Below, piece by piece: positions 18,432 to 27,403 of a DNA stretch of 64,000 bases (its first letter is position 1; every line of letters begins with the position of its first letter). The notes under the pieces were generated by a model. That model ran no database searches. It worked only from the letters and a program-made list of their open reading frames with translations, and was not told the DNA's origin. Origin of the DNA: Aurantiochytrium sp. KH105 (taxonomy: Eukaryota; Sar; Bigyra; Thraustochytrida; Thraustochytriidae); NCBI GenBank assembly GCA_003116975.1, contig BGKB01000065.1, forward strand, positions 124,001 to 188,000, given 5' to 3'. A program made the position numbers and the translations under genes.

Positions 18432-21400
18432 ATGACGAAGCTCCTGCCGCATCACGATGTGCAAACCGCAATGCCAGCCATGAGGAGAGCGGGCTTCGGG
18501 AGGGTCGCTGCGGCGGAGGCAGCGCCGGCGGCGACGACGAGATCGCCCGCGAATCATGCTTCGGAGTCGTCAGAGTCCGATACCCAGCGGAAGGGGCAGT
18601 CAAGGGTCATCCACATTCTGCGGCTTGTCGTTGAGGTTCCACGCGCACTCGTTGTGGTGCTCCTCCGAGGCTTCTTCGTGCCTCTTTTCTGGCTCGTGTC
18701 CATTTACTTTTCGGTGAAATTTGGTATAGATGGCGTATGCGCCCAAGATACCTTGCTGGGCGCTAACCTCACGTGTGCTTCGATCGGTGAAGAAGCGCAG
18801 AACCAAGGGGTGACCGATGTGCTTTGGATGGGCTCATGCACGGCCCTCGAAGACATCCGTGATCTCCTCGAGGAAAGCGGTTACCTGGAGCGCACCAGCT
18901 TTCTGGACTTGATTGTACGCAACAACATTCGGGATATGAGTATCCCTGAGGCCCTCGCGCGAACCACCAAGTGCTACGATTGGGGTTCGAAGATCATCTT
19001 CTATTGTTGGAACGCTATCATTCTTCTCACAGCCTTCTTGTTCCCTCGCTTGCTCGGTGTGTATCTCCACGCAACCAAGGAAGCTAAATTCCGTCGGCCC
19101 ATCCAGGATCTCGCCACGCGTTTGGTCTGGGACAAGTATTTTGGCAATGGCGGAAGGAAAAGAGGCCAGATAGCGAAGCCAGAGCCTAAAACTTGGAAGT
19201 CTCTTCGAAAAAGTCTTCAAATCTTTCAAAATGAGACGGGCCAAGAAGCGCCACTTTCGCACAGGGGAAAATGGTACATTCTCCGTGACATCCTGCAGCC
19301 TTCGAGGCCATATGCTGTCGGGACCCAAAAGCTAGCTCCCCAAAGCCTCGCGAAGCTTGTCAACCTCGTTGAACCCGAGGAACCGGAGAATGAAAATGAG
19401 ATTGAAGACGAGGATGGCGCCAACGACGAGGTCGCCGACGCTGCCAGAGAAAGAGACTTTGAGTCAGAAATTCTCTTGGCGCGCAATCGGGTCGACGAAG
19501 TCGAGCAAGACACCAAGGCTTTATATGAAGAGCTAAATTCTGCTTTCGACGAGTATCGACACGCCCGAGAAGGTCCTCATCCCGCTCATGCAAGCACCAT
19601 TGCTCAGGCGAAGGAAGCATTGGACGTTGCGCGCAGTCAATTTCACGATGCCACAACGGAACTTCGAAAGGCCCAAAAGTCTCTTGAAGATCTGTACGAG
19701 AAACGCCGGCAGTACGGCGTCAAGCTAAAAAGTGAGCGAGATAAGGGGAAGCGACCGAGCGTAATCATGCAAGCCGTCATACAGGCTGTCGAGAGCGAAG
19801 AGCGGACCTGGACGTTCAAACAGTGGCTGCGAGGCGTCTGGAGTATCCTGTGGAATGGGCATGGCTTCTCGAGCAAGAATCACACCCCGTCCGCGGTCGC
19901 CCCTCAACCGGAAGAGGAATCTGGCAATATTTTGTCTGCCGAGGTCCGGCACAAGGACGAAGAGGATAGCCCTTCCAAGCAAAATACATGGGAAGAGCAG
20001 GCTACAGAATATGCAAAACAGGTGGTTGCGCGATGGGAGAAACTAGCATTCATCGGCTTGGTCTTCTCGTGGATCGCGCTCTTCGTCTATATTGTTACAC
20101 TCATTGCGTGGCCCGGCGCCAACGACATCATGGCGACACTTGGAAAAAGTGTTTCCGATTCGATCGCGGCGAGTCCTGGCTGCGCTCGCCTCTCCGACAT
20201 CGTCGCAAATCGTATCGTCGCATTTGGAGGCGAATGCGTCGAGACGGAGACAATCAGAAGTTTCCTTGAGGTACTAGAAACCACAGCGAGCATCGAAAAA
20301 CAGATCGCAAACTTGGACTCGGTGCTCTACTCTTTTGTGAAAGACGGGGAAAAGCAGAACTTCTTATTACGCTTTATGGAGCAGACAAAGTATTGCGCGC
20401 CACCCTCTCGATCTGGCCAGTTCTTTGCTAACACCAACATCATGCGCGCGGTACTGCTTCCCTCCATTGTGCTTCCTACATTCACCTTTTTCGTCTATGT
20501 GCCGACGAAACACCGCCATTTCATACCCAAGTGGTTCAAAGACTTCGTCTACAAAACGTATCGTATCATCAGGCAAGCCATAATCGTCACGACTAAGTGG
20601 ACATTAGCTATGATCGAGAGCCTTCTCGGCGCTACGATACATTGTCTCATCGCGACGATGGCTGGAATAGGACGTGCCATCATAAGCCTTTGGAAACGCC
20701 TTCGCGCGATTGATGCAAAGCGCAATTCTCTGGACAGAATCCCACGCCCTCCCGAGCAAGAGCTAATGCTGCAACGAGGTCCTGAAGATTACAAATGGCC
20801 TGCCTTTGTGGCACTCCTAGTGGCTTGCATGGGCTCTGTGATTGGCATCCTGGTGTGGAAATTTGCATCTCCTGAGGTAGGATCTTCCGTGCCATCGGCA
20901 CCCCCGACAATGGCGACGCTGACGCCCGCACCGACGCAATTCCCCACGCGTGCGCCTACGCCAAATCCGACCTTTTCCCCAACGAATGCGCCAACTGCGC
21001 CGACGACACCTGCTCCGACGGAAGCAGGCCTTGATGACTATCAGATTGCCACCATTGCGGCGGGCGTCGTCGTCTTTCTCATCCTCCTTGGCGCGCGAAG
21101 GCACATCTCACGATTTCTTGTCGGCTTCGCCAAGGGCGCCACCTCGGCTGCTGCTACTGGAGCGCATCATATGGCTTTGTTCTTGAGTGGCCTCGGAAAT
21201 GGAATCATGTTGGTGCTGAGCATCCTCTTTGATATCACTTCCCACGCGTTGGAGAGCTTATGGCGAAGAGTCATCTGGGCAGGGGGGAAAATTGTCGGAG
21301 TGGTTTCCAAAATGTGGCAGCGCATTGTCAGCACAGTCGCTATGACGTGGAATGCCTTTGTTGGTGTTGTGAAAGGGCTATGGTTCGGCATTGTGCGCCT

Positions 21401-24400
21401 GACTACGTGGGCATGGAATACTCTCACGAGCGTCGTGTCACGGACCTGGAAGTTTATCATTCGCATCGTTGAGCGGATTTGGACGACATTCACGTACGTT
21501 GTTGCACGCGTGTGGTTTTCCTTTGTGAGTGGTGTTGCATTCGTCTGGAAGGGCTTCGTGCACGTGGTCACCAGAGTTTGGGAAACTGTTGTCGGGGCAG
21601 TTGCTTGCGTCTGGCTCACCATTGTTCGGGTGGTTTCGGGTACCTGGAAGGCTTTCATTGGGGGGGTCGAAATGTTATGGAACGCTCTATGTTTTGTCGT
21701 CGAAGCAATCTGGAAAGGTATCGTAGCGGTGATTGCTGGGATTTGGAAAGTCTTTACCGGAAGCATCGTCTTGCTCTGTACTGCGTTCGGCAAAGGTGTC
21801 GTCATGGTCTGGACCCCCATTGACCGTTTCTTTGGTATCACCGCCTGGATCCCAGCTTCTATCCTCTCCTTCTTGACTGGTGTCGCTCGGGGTACTCAGA
21901 GAGCTTGGAAAGCTCTCGTCAAGACTATCACCTTCGTTTGGAAAACCTTTACCCAGAGCGTCGCCACGGTCAGGGATACCGTTGTGCGTATCGTTTCAAA
22001 GTCTTGGAAGGGCATCGTCTCTTTTGTTTCTTCAGCCTGGAACACGCTGGTGGATGGAGTAAAAATGGTCTGGAGGAACATCTACAACTTTGTCTCATTC
22101 AGCTGGTTGGGGCTGGTCTTCATAATTAGCTCCGCGTGGGGACATCTCGTTTCTGGGGTCGTTTTCGTCTGGAACGGCCTCGTCAAACTCGTCAAGGCGA
22201 CCTGGAATACCCTAGTCTGGGCAATCAAGTCTACATGGTTTTTCTTGGTCAACATTGTGACCACGGCCTGGAGCTTGCTCGTCTCTATTGTCACGAAAAC
22301 CTGGTTTTCTATTGTTTTCGTCGTCACTAAAACTTGGCAAGCTCTCGTCAAGACGGTCGCTTTTGTGTGGAAGACGTTCGTGCAAGTCGTGACAGGCACG
22401 GCACAAGCAATCAAGTGGATCTGGACTACGTGCGTCGCGGCGATCGTCAGAGCGTGGAAGACCCTTGTTCGGGTGGTATCGCTGACTCGGACCGTCATCA
22501 CATCAGCGGCTACTCTGATCGCAAAGAACACACTTTGGGCCGGAACCACTTGCGCTCTGGGAGTTGTTCGGACGTGGACACGAATCAAGAAGCTCGCAAG
22601 CTGGACCCGGAAACGTCTTGTGCAGGGCGCCTTGCGGCTGTGGAAACTTGCAAAGACTGTTGGTACGCTTGTGGCCAAAGCTCTCATTTACATTGTCATC
22701 GGCATCCCGCTCGCCATACTCGTTTGCGCTCTCGCAGTCGGTTCTGTTGCCTTGGGCGTGGCGGTTCTTCTGGTCGCGGGCGCAAGCGCTATTGCGATTG
22801 GAATTCCTCTCGGTGTCATCTTCTTCATTGCAAAGGGTGTTCAGCGGCTCGTGCAAAAGTTGGCGCAAGGGCTTCGCGCATTGCACAATATTGTTGTATC
22901 TCACCTTCCATTTCGGTGCGAGCTCTGCGCTCTGGAGTTTCACCGTTACCGACGCTGGTATAGGTGCCCTGATCACTACTGCAGAACACATCGTTTCCGT
23001 GTTGATACCAAGATTTCCAAATGCCCAGAATGCAACGGCCAGCGTCTTTGCAATTGTAAGTCCCCAACCCGGCCGTTGCTCGAGGAGTGCGATATATGCT
23101 TCTGTACGAAGCACAATAAGGAAAAGAAGTTGCCCGTTCGCGGTGGCTATTGCGGAAGGAGTCGCATGGAGTGTTACATCTGCAATGACCCGTGCCCAAA
23201 TCACGACGATCTCCATCGAACGGAGTGCACTGAGTGCTTTTGTGTCAGACACAATCTGCCGAGGACCGAGATCCGGGATGGCAAAAAGGGGTGTACTCAG
23301 TGCTTTTGTGAAAATCATCCAGACATCAAGCTGAACAACAAGGACCAATGCCCAATATGCCATTGCCGCCACGAGCGGTCACGCGCTAGTTGCAGTACTT
23401 GCTGGTGCCCAATTCACCATGCCAGGAAGCACATTAGGTGTTCGACGTGCGGGGATCTACACGCAGATGACGAGGCAAGCTGGAACTCTCGCTGCGTAAG
23501 AACCGAACGCACAGAGTGCCTCTGCTGCACTGACGGGTGCGAGAAATGTCGAGAGGACACAAAGGTTGCTGAGGAAGACATTCCGTGGCGCGAGGAGTGC
23601 TCGCGCCATTGGTGCGCACTCCATCGGCGAAGTGAAGACGAAAGTAAGGAACCGAACGCCAGTGGAAAATGCAGTGTTTGCAGGGATCCTTGCCAGATCT
23701 GCCAGGCCAACAAGGTTTCAAGTCATGAGCTTCCAGCTCGTAAAGAGTGCGAAGAGCATTGGTGCGAAATGCATAAACGTCAAGAGTGTGTCATTTGTAG
23801 TGGCATCGAGCAAGCTTGTCCTTATCCCCATGAACCAAGCGTGGACAAGGTTCTGACGCGGAGCGAGTGTGCCGAAGAGGGTCGACATTGGTGCCGGAAC
23901 GTTTCGCATCGTCACACCTTCGAACCGGGCCGGGATACCGACGATCTGGAGGGACAGGATCTGAACTTTGTGGACCGCGAAGGCTTTGTGGATCTTACAG
24001 AGAACTCCACGTGGTGTCCGGTGTGTAACGACCCCTGCGGCGAATGCGCAGATGGCTGCAAGCAGGCTCGCACCACTTGCGAGAAACACTTTTGCGTCGG
24101 CAAGCACTGCATTCCAAAGACGCGTCGTGGGGACGTTGACGCCTGGGTGTGTGAGCCCTGCGAGGATCCGTGCTTGACGTGCAAAAACGAGGGATTGACT
24201 CCCCCATTGCGCACGGCTTGCAAACGCCACTACTGCAAAACGCATAAGCGCGACGTCAATGAAGGACGACTCGAGTCTGAGCGGAGAGACGATGGGGAGT
24301 GCCTTGTTTGCACGGATCCGTGCAGCTGTCACGAAGGCAAAGCTCTCCCGGAGTGCAAAAAGTGTTTCTGTACAAAGCACGAGAGAAGCCTTTGCACGAA

Positions 24401-25934
24401 CCGTGGCGCTTGTGCAGAGGAGTTTTGCTCCGAGTGCACTTGCATCTTTTGCAAGAACGACATCAGTCTTCGAAATCCCAAAATTTCAGCAGAAAGATGC
24501 CAGACATGCGAGTACTTTTGCAAGCACGTCCAAGATCGCACTTCATGCGACATTTGCTGGTGCTCTGTGCATCATCAGCTACGAGTTATCGAAAACGAGG
24601 GCGAAAATACCATTGACGGCCATCCTTGGCCCTGTGCTGAATGTTGTCGGCATGCGAAGGAGCCCACAAAATGCTCCATCTGCTGGTGCTCTAAACATGA
24701 TACGCTTCGTAACTTTAAAGGCTCACGGGAGGACTACATTGATGGCCATCGTTGGCCATGTGATAAATGCTGCAAGCATGCGAAGGAGCCCACAGAGTGC
24801 GACATTTGCTGGTGCTCTAAGCACGGCAGGCCTCGAGACATTGGAGACCCACTGGAGGACCGCATTAATGGCCATCTTTGGCCTTGCGCTGCATGCTGCA
24901 AACATGCAAAAGAACCTTCAAAATGTAGCGTTTGCTGGTGCTCCGTGCATGATGAACCACGAAATGTGGAAAACGAGGATCTTGAGACCATTGATGGTCA
25001 TCCGTGGCCATGTCCGAAGTGCAAACCATGTGAGCATAGGGTATGGACTCGCGAAAAGTGTGAAATCTGCTATTGCAGAACTCACAAAGAGTACAAGATT
25101 GCAATCTACCCAACAGAAGCTTTACCAGATCCAGGAGAAGATGGTGACGGTGCTGACGGTGGCCTCTTTGCGGCGTTGAGCACATCACAGGAACGATATT
25201 GTTCCAAGTGTGGAAAAATACCCGGTCCGCTGACGAAGAAGCGCTTCTGCAAGTTTGCTGCAAAGTTGCATAACTGCCACAACCTCGACGACCAAAACGA
25301 GTTTATTTCGTGGAAGGAAGTATGGAACCATGTGACGGCTGATCTGTGGAACGAGGCAACGAGTCATTTTACAGAGGGCGGCAGAACGGAGAGGAGGCCA
25401 GACGAGAGGTTTTTGAACGTAATCAGGACTGGGCAATATGCAATTAAGCCCTTTGTCGAGAACGCAGCTTCGGACCTGCAAATTCATCGAATGTGGCTCT
25501 TTTTTGACCGACGACGACCCAATAGTGCACGGAGTGACGAGCCGAGTCCGAGCACAGGAAATCAATATGACAAAGATTACGTAATCGAATTGTTCGAGAG
25601 AGCAAAGGACAGTTGGACGAAGGATAGCGAGGATGTAGTTTTTCACGACCCAGCTGCCGACATTCTCTGTAGATCGGATCTGGACGAGATGGCGTCCCTT
25701 GGAAAGGAAACGCCAAAGGTCTCCAGATTTGAATACCGGAAGGTTTTTTCTGGCGAAAAGTTCGAGGAGCAGCTTAAGAGGGAAGGCGTTTTTGAAGAAT
25801 TCAGAGGTCTTGATCCGACAGGATATTCGAGGAGAACTGGGGACAAGATTGAAGATGAGAAAGAAAATGAGCAGCTTTACCAGATGCTGATGGAACGACG
25901 AGATGCCGAAGCAGACGTATTTGCTTCTTCCTGA
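18432..25934 (+). CDS. Paralog C: giant membrane protein with twin ectodomains, a Trp 11-mer array and a Cys/His-rich array
   Basis: The product is 2500 residues and starts at an ATG that paralog A lacks. Order seen: membrane segment (about 64-97), Cys domain one with sequon N112 (98-188), membrane segment (188-214), coiled coil (336-450), membrane segment (538-562), Cys domain two (575-668), membrane segments near 672-694 and 791-812. Then come a Pro-Thr linker of SPTNAPT type (815-862), a membrane segment (872-892), about 30 tandem 11-residue units usually beginning with Trp (962-1352), a long hydrophobic hairpin (1411-1470), a Cys/His-rich region with about 105 Cys (1495-2225) and a hydrophilic C-terminal domain. 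No enzyme motif is seen. It is the only intact full-length member of the A/C pair. The Cys/His motifs (CxxCxCxxH, CxxHxCxxH, CxxCxDPC) suggest many bound zinc ions, but this is inference. Role unknown. Confidence 0.88.
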   Translation: MTKLLPHHDVQTAMPAMRRAGFGRVAAAEAAPAATTRSPANHASESSESDTQRKGQSRVIHILRLVVEVPRALVVVLLRGFFVPLFWLVSIYFSVKFGIDGVCAQDTLLGANLTCASIGEEAQNQGVTDVLWMGSCTALEDIRDLLEESGYLERTSFLDLIVRNNIRDMSIPEALARTTKCYDWGSKIIFYCWNAIILLTAFLFPRLLGVYLHATKEAKFRRPIQDLATRLVWDKYFGNGGRKRGQIAKPEPKTWKSLRKSLQIFQNETGQEAPLSHRGKWYILRDILQPSRPYAVGTQKLAPQSLAKLVNLVEPEEPENENEIEDEDGANDEVADAARERDFESEILLARNRVDEVEQDTKALYEELNSAFDEYRHAREGPHPAHASTIAQAKEALDVARSQFHDATTELRKAQKSLEDLYEKRRQYGVKLKSERDKGKRPSVIMQAVIQAVESEERTWTFKQWLRGVWSILWNGHGFSSKNHTPSAVAPQPEEESGNILSAEVRHKDEEDSPSKQNTWEEQATEYAKQVVARWEKLAFIGLVFSWIALFVYIVTLIAWPGANDIMATLGKSVSDSIAASPGCARLSDIVANRIVAFGGECVETETIRSFLEVLETTASIEKQIANLDSVLYSFVKDGEKQNFLLRFMEQTKYCAPPSRSGQFFANTNIMRAVLLPSIVLPTFTFFVYVPTKHRHFIPKWFKDFVYKTYRIIRQAIIVTTKWTLAMIESLLGATIHCLIATMAGIGRAIISLWKRLRAIDAKRNSLDRIPRPPEQELMLQRGPEDYKWPAFVALLVACMGSVIGILVWKFASPEVGSSVPSAPPTMATLTPAPTQFPTRAPTPNPTFSPTNAPTAPTTPAPTEAGLDDYQIATIAAGVVVFLILLGARRHISRFLVGFAKGATSAAATGAHHMALFLSGLGNGIMLVLSILFDITSHALESLWRRVIWAGGKIVGVVSKMWQRIVSTVAMTWNAFVGVVKGLWFGIVRLTTWAWNTLTSVVSRTWKFIIRIVERIWTTFTYVVARVWFSFVSGVAFVWKGFVHVVTRVWETVVGAVACVWLTIVRVVSGTWKAFIGGVEMLWNALCFVVEAIWKGIVAVIAGIWKVFTGSIVLLCTAFGKGVVMVWTPIDRFFGITAWIPASILSFLTGVARGTQRAWKALVKTITFVWKTFTQSVATVRDTVVRIVSKSWKGIVSFVSSAWNTLVDGVKMVWRNIYNFVSFSWLGLVFIISSAWGHLVSGVVFVWNGLVKLVKATWNTLVWAIKSTWFFLVNIVTTAWSLLVSIVTKTWFSIVFVVTKTWQALVKTVAFVWKTFVQVVTGTAQAIKWIWTTCVAAIVRAWKTLVRVVSLTRTVITSAATLIAKNTLWAGTTCALGVVRTWTRIKKLASWTRKRLVQGALRLWKLAKTVGTLVAKALIYIVIGIPLAILVCALAVGSVALGVAVLLVAGASAIAIGIPLGVIFFIAKGVQRLVQKLAQGLRALHNIVVSHLPFRCELCALEFHRYRRWYRCPDHYCRTHRFRVDTKISKCPECNGQRLCNCKSPTRPLLEECDICFCTKHNKEKKLPVRGGYCGRSRMECYICNDPCPNHDDLHRTECTECFCVRHNLPRTEIRDGKKGCTQCFCENHPDIKLNNKDQCPICHCRHERSRASCSTCWCPIHHARKHIRCSTCGDLHADDEASWNSRCVRTERTECLCCTDGCEKCREDTKVAEEDIPWREECSRHWCALHRRSEDESKEPNASGKCSVCRDPCQICQANKVSSHELPARKECEEHWCEMHKRQECVICSGIEQACPYPHEPSVDKVLTRSECAEEGRHWCRNVSHRHTFEPGRDTDDLEGQDLNFVDREGFVDLTENSTWCPVCNDPCGECADGCKQARTTCEKHFCVGKHCIPKTRRGDVDAWVCEPCEDPCLTCKNEGLTPPLRTACKRHYCKTHKRDVNEGRLESERRDDGECLVCTDPCSCHEGKALPECKKCFCTKHERSLCTNRGACAEEFCSECTCIFCKNDISLRNPKISAERCQTCEYFCKHVQDRTSCDICWCSVHHQLRVIENEGENTIDGHPWPCAECCRHAKEPTKCSICWCSKHDTLRNFKGSREDYIDGHRWPCDKCCKHAKEPTECDICWCSKHGRPRDIGDPLEDRINGHLWPCAACCKHAKEPSKCSVCWCSVHDEPRNVENEDLETIDGHPWPCPKCKPCEHRVWTREKCEICYCRTHKEYKIAIYPTEALPDPGEDGDGADGGLFAALSTSQERYCSKCGKIPGPLTKKRFCKFAAKLHNCHNLDDQNEFISWKEVWNHVTADLWNEATSHFTEGGRTERRPDERFLNVIRTGQYAIKPFVENAASDLQIHRMWLFFDRRRPNSARSDEPSPSTGNQYDKDYVIELFERAKDSWTKDSEDVVFHDPAADILCRSDLDEMASLGKETPKVSRFEYRKVFSGEKFEEQLKREGVFEEFRGLDPTGYSRRTGDKIEDEKENEQLYQMLMERRDAEADVFASS
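20881..21020 (+). repeat. Pro-Thr-rich linker in paralog C
   Basis: The segment encodes short PT/APT/SPT repeats (PTPNPTFSPTNAPT and similar). This type of linker is common in stramenopile extracellular and membrane proteins. It sits between membrane segments five and six, so it should be non-cytosolic if the predicted topology is right. Paralog A keeps only the final PTTPAPTEAG part. Confidence 0.75.
21315..22487 (+). repeat. 33-bp coding repeats: Trp-anchored 11-residue units
   Basis: Trp recurs at exact 11-residue spacing over about 390 residues. Example units: WKAFIGGVEML, WNALCFVVEAI, WKGIVAVIAGI, WNTLVDGVKMV, WKTLVRVVSLT. I count about 14 units, an interruption of roughly 30 residues around 21,800-21,900, then about 17 more. 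In a few units Trp is replaced (CTAF, RDTV). The consensus is roughly Trp, polar, any, aromatic/aliphatic, Val/Thr, any, any, Val, three variable. At DNA level the units are well diverged, so the pattern is held by selection rather than by recent copying. Paralogs A and B lack it. Confidence 0.9.
24612..24989 (+). repeat. 126-bp coding tandem repeats (3 units) in paralog C
   Basis: Three 42-residue units start at 24,612, 24,738 and 24,864, each with the core IDGHxWPCxxCCxHAKEP, then CxxCWCSxHD/G. A fourth, degenerate unit starts at 24,990 (IDGHPWPCPKCKPC). The decayed tail of paralog A keeps fewer units, so copy number has changed since the duplication. Confidence 0.9.
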
Positions 25935-26425
25935 TTGCACTAACACTAGTAAGTACAGGCCTATGTGTCACCTTGATGGCGTTTTCTCTTTTGGAAATCC
26001 GACTTTAGGTGAGGGGTGCTGCAGCTTGCTGCTACTTTCTGCGCGCGAGAGCACGCGAGAGCCAACTTTCCCAGCCACTTAAGGTAGGCAACTAGTAAAA
26101 CTTTAGATGTCTTCAAAATTGCGCAAGCAAATGAACGTATACACTTCCTAAACAAGAGGGAAAAAAGACGAACCAAGGTGTGTACCTTGAGGATATTTCC
26201 GAGGATGTCCCCGGGGACCCCTCCGCGGCGAAGTCCAGCCGGGCTGCGGCTCGGATGGACTCCAATGACACCATCAGCCAGCTACGCGTGCAGACGCGCA
26301 GCTGGGCGCAAAGGAGCAGCGGGGCTTGGCCCCTCTTCGCCGTCCTGCGCCGGCGCACAGAGACTTCCGAAGCAGAAGGAGAGGAGACGCTTTGCCAGTC
26401 AAAAGGCGATTGATCGGTTGCGACC
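25935..26425. other. Intergenic region downstream of paralog C
   Basis: The first 170 bases match the flank of paralog A (8040-8165) and mark the right end of the segmental duplication near 26,100. The rest is unique and leads into the next + strand gene. No gene is seen. Confidence 0.6.
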
Positions 26426-27403
26426 ATGGAGGCTGAACAGGAGCGCCTCCTTCGCGAGGAGAGACAAAGGTTCGCGCGCATCAAGCGCGAGTCGAACCGA
26501 ATGCGTAAGGCTCGCGCCAAACCTCGGGTTGCTCATGTTGACGTCGAGGCGCATCCGTTTTGTGAGGCACGTCAGCGCAACGACCTGAAGGAGATGCGGC
26601 GCGAAGGACGTAGACGAGCTATTGAGAAGGCTGGACCTGCGGCACGGGACTACCGTCCAAAGATCCCCAACCACCCCGCACAACGCCTTCGTAAAGCTCT
26701 TCACGAGACTTTGCAGCTTGCTGCAGACGAAAGTGGAATTGAAGACTCCTCAAAATCTCGACAAAAAGTTAGACACCCACCATTAGACGTCGATGCTTTA
26801 CACGTCCGTCTCAAGTCGCCGAGCTTTGGTCATCGCCCCGCTTCTGCTTCACGAATGGCTGACCCTTTGGGCGTGGTAGCACGTGGAGATAGCGAGAAGG
26901 AGAAAAATTGGAATGGACCTACTCTTGGAAAGGCTTCAGGCTCGGTTGGCCTCGTGAGCGCGGACGATCTGCATCGCCTTGTTCATGCGGCCCCCAGGAA
27001 AGAGAAACAGACGGAATATAAACACGCAGGCGCCTGCATGCCTAGGAAGCGTCCTATGCGGAAAGAATCGGTCGCGCTTCCACCTCGAGAGGGGAATGAC
27101 GCCTCTGCCGCACCGGTCCCTTGGTTTGATCGTGTCATTTTGCCCGAGATGGAACGCTTACAGACGGGCAAACGCCCGCACAAGCCAGAGGTGAACGCTG
27201 TTTTGGGCGCTGATACAATGAAGTTTCATCGCGATGATCGCTTCAGGCTTCACCGACAGGCAACGAGTCGCCGTGCAGCTGGTCATAGTGAGCACCCATT
27301 TTGTCTTCTCCGCCAGCGTCAGGACCATATCCAATGCTCCGTGGATAACTCCACACACAATTTTCGTACAGGCGCTGCGCTGGAGAGGCCAGCGCCCGTT
27401 TAG
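26426..27403 (+). CDS. Hypothetical basic protein, 325 residues
   Basis: I do not recognise this gene. The product is Arg/Lys-rich, begins with a predicted helical segment of EEQ/RLLREERQR type, and has no hydrophobic segment or signal peptide. One motif occurs twice: HPFCEARQRND near residue 45 and HPFCLLRQRQD near residue 290, so the two ends may be related modules. The start ATG follows GACC, a reasonable context. It is flanked by intergenic DNA on both sides and shares no sequence with the giant paralogs. A cytoskeletal, flagellar or nucleic-acid-binding role would all fit such a composition, but none is supported. Confidence 0.6.
   Translation: MEAEQERLLREERQRFARIKRESNRMRKARAKPRVAHVDVEAHPFCEARQRNDLKEMRREGRRRAIEKAGPAARDYRPKIPNHPAQRLRKALHETLQLAADESGIEDSSKSRQKVRHPPLDVDALHVRLKSPSFGHRPASASRMADPLGVVARGDSEKEKNWNGPTLGKASGSVGLVSADDLHRLVHAAPRKEKQTEYKHAGACMPRKRPMRKESVALPPREGNDASAAPVPWFDRVILPEMERLQTGKRPHKPEVNAVLGADTMKFHRDDRFRLHRQATSRRAAGHSEHPFCLLRQRQDHIQCSVDNSTHNFRTGAALERPAPV

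Noticed and set aside
21315-22487. Interpretation of the Trp array as a transferred phage tape-measure gene piece
   Set aside because: The resemblance is in the 11-residue spacing only; base composition and flanks fit the host gene, so convergence is more likely than transfer.
22915-25104. RING, B-box or LIM domain assignment for the Cys/His array
   Set aside because: The spacings do not match any of these patterns over consecutive motifs, so only a generic metal-binding reading is given.
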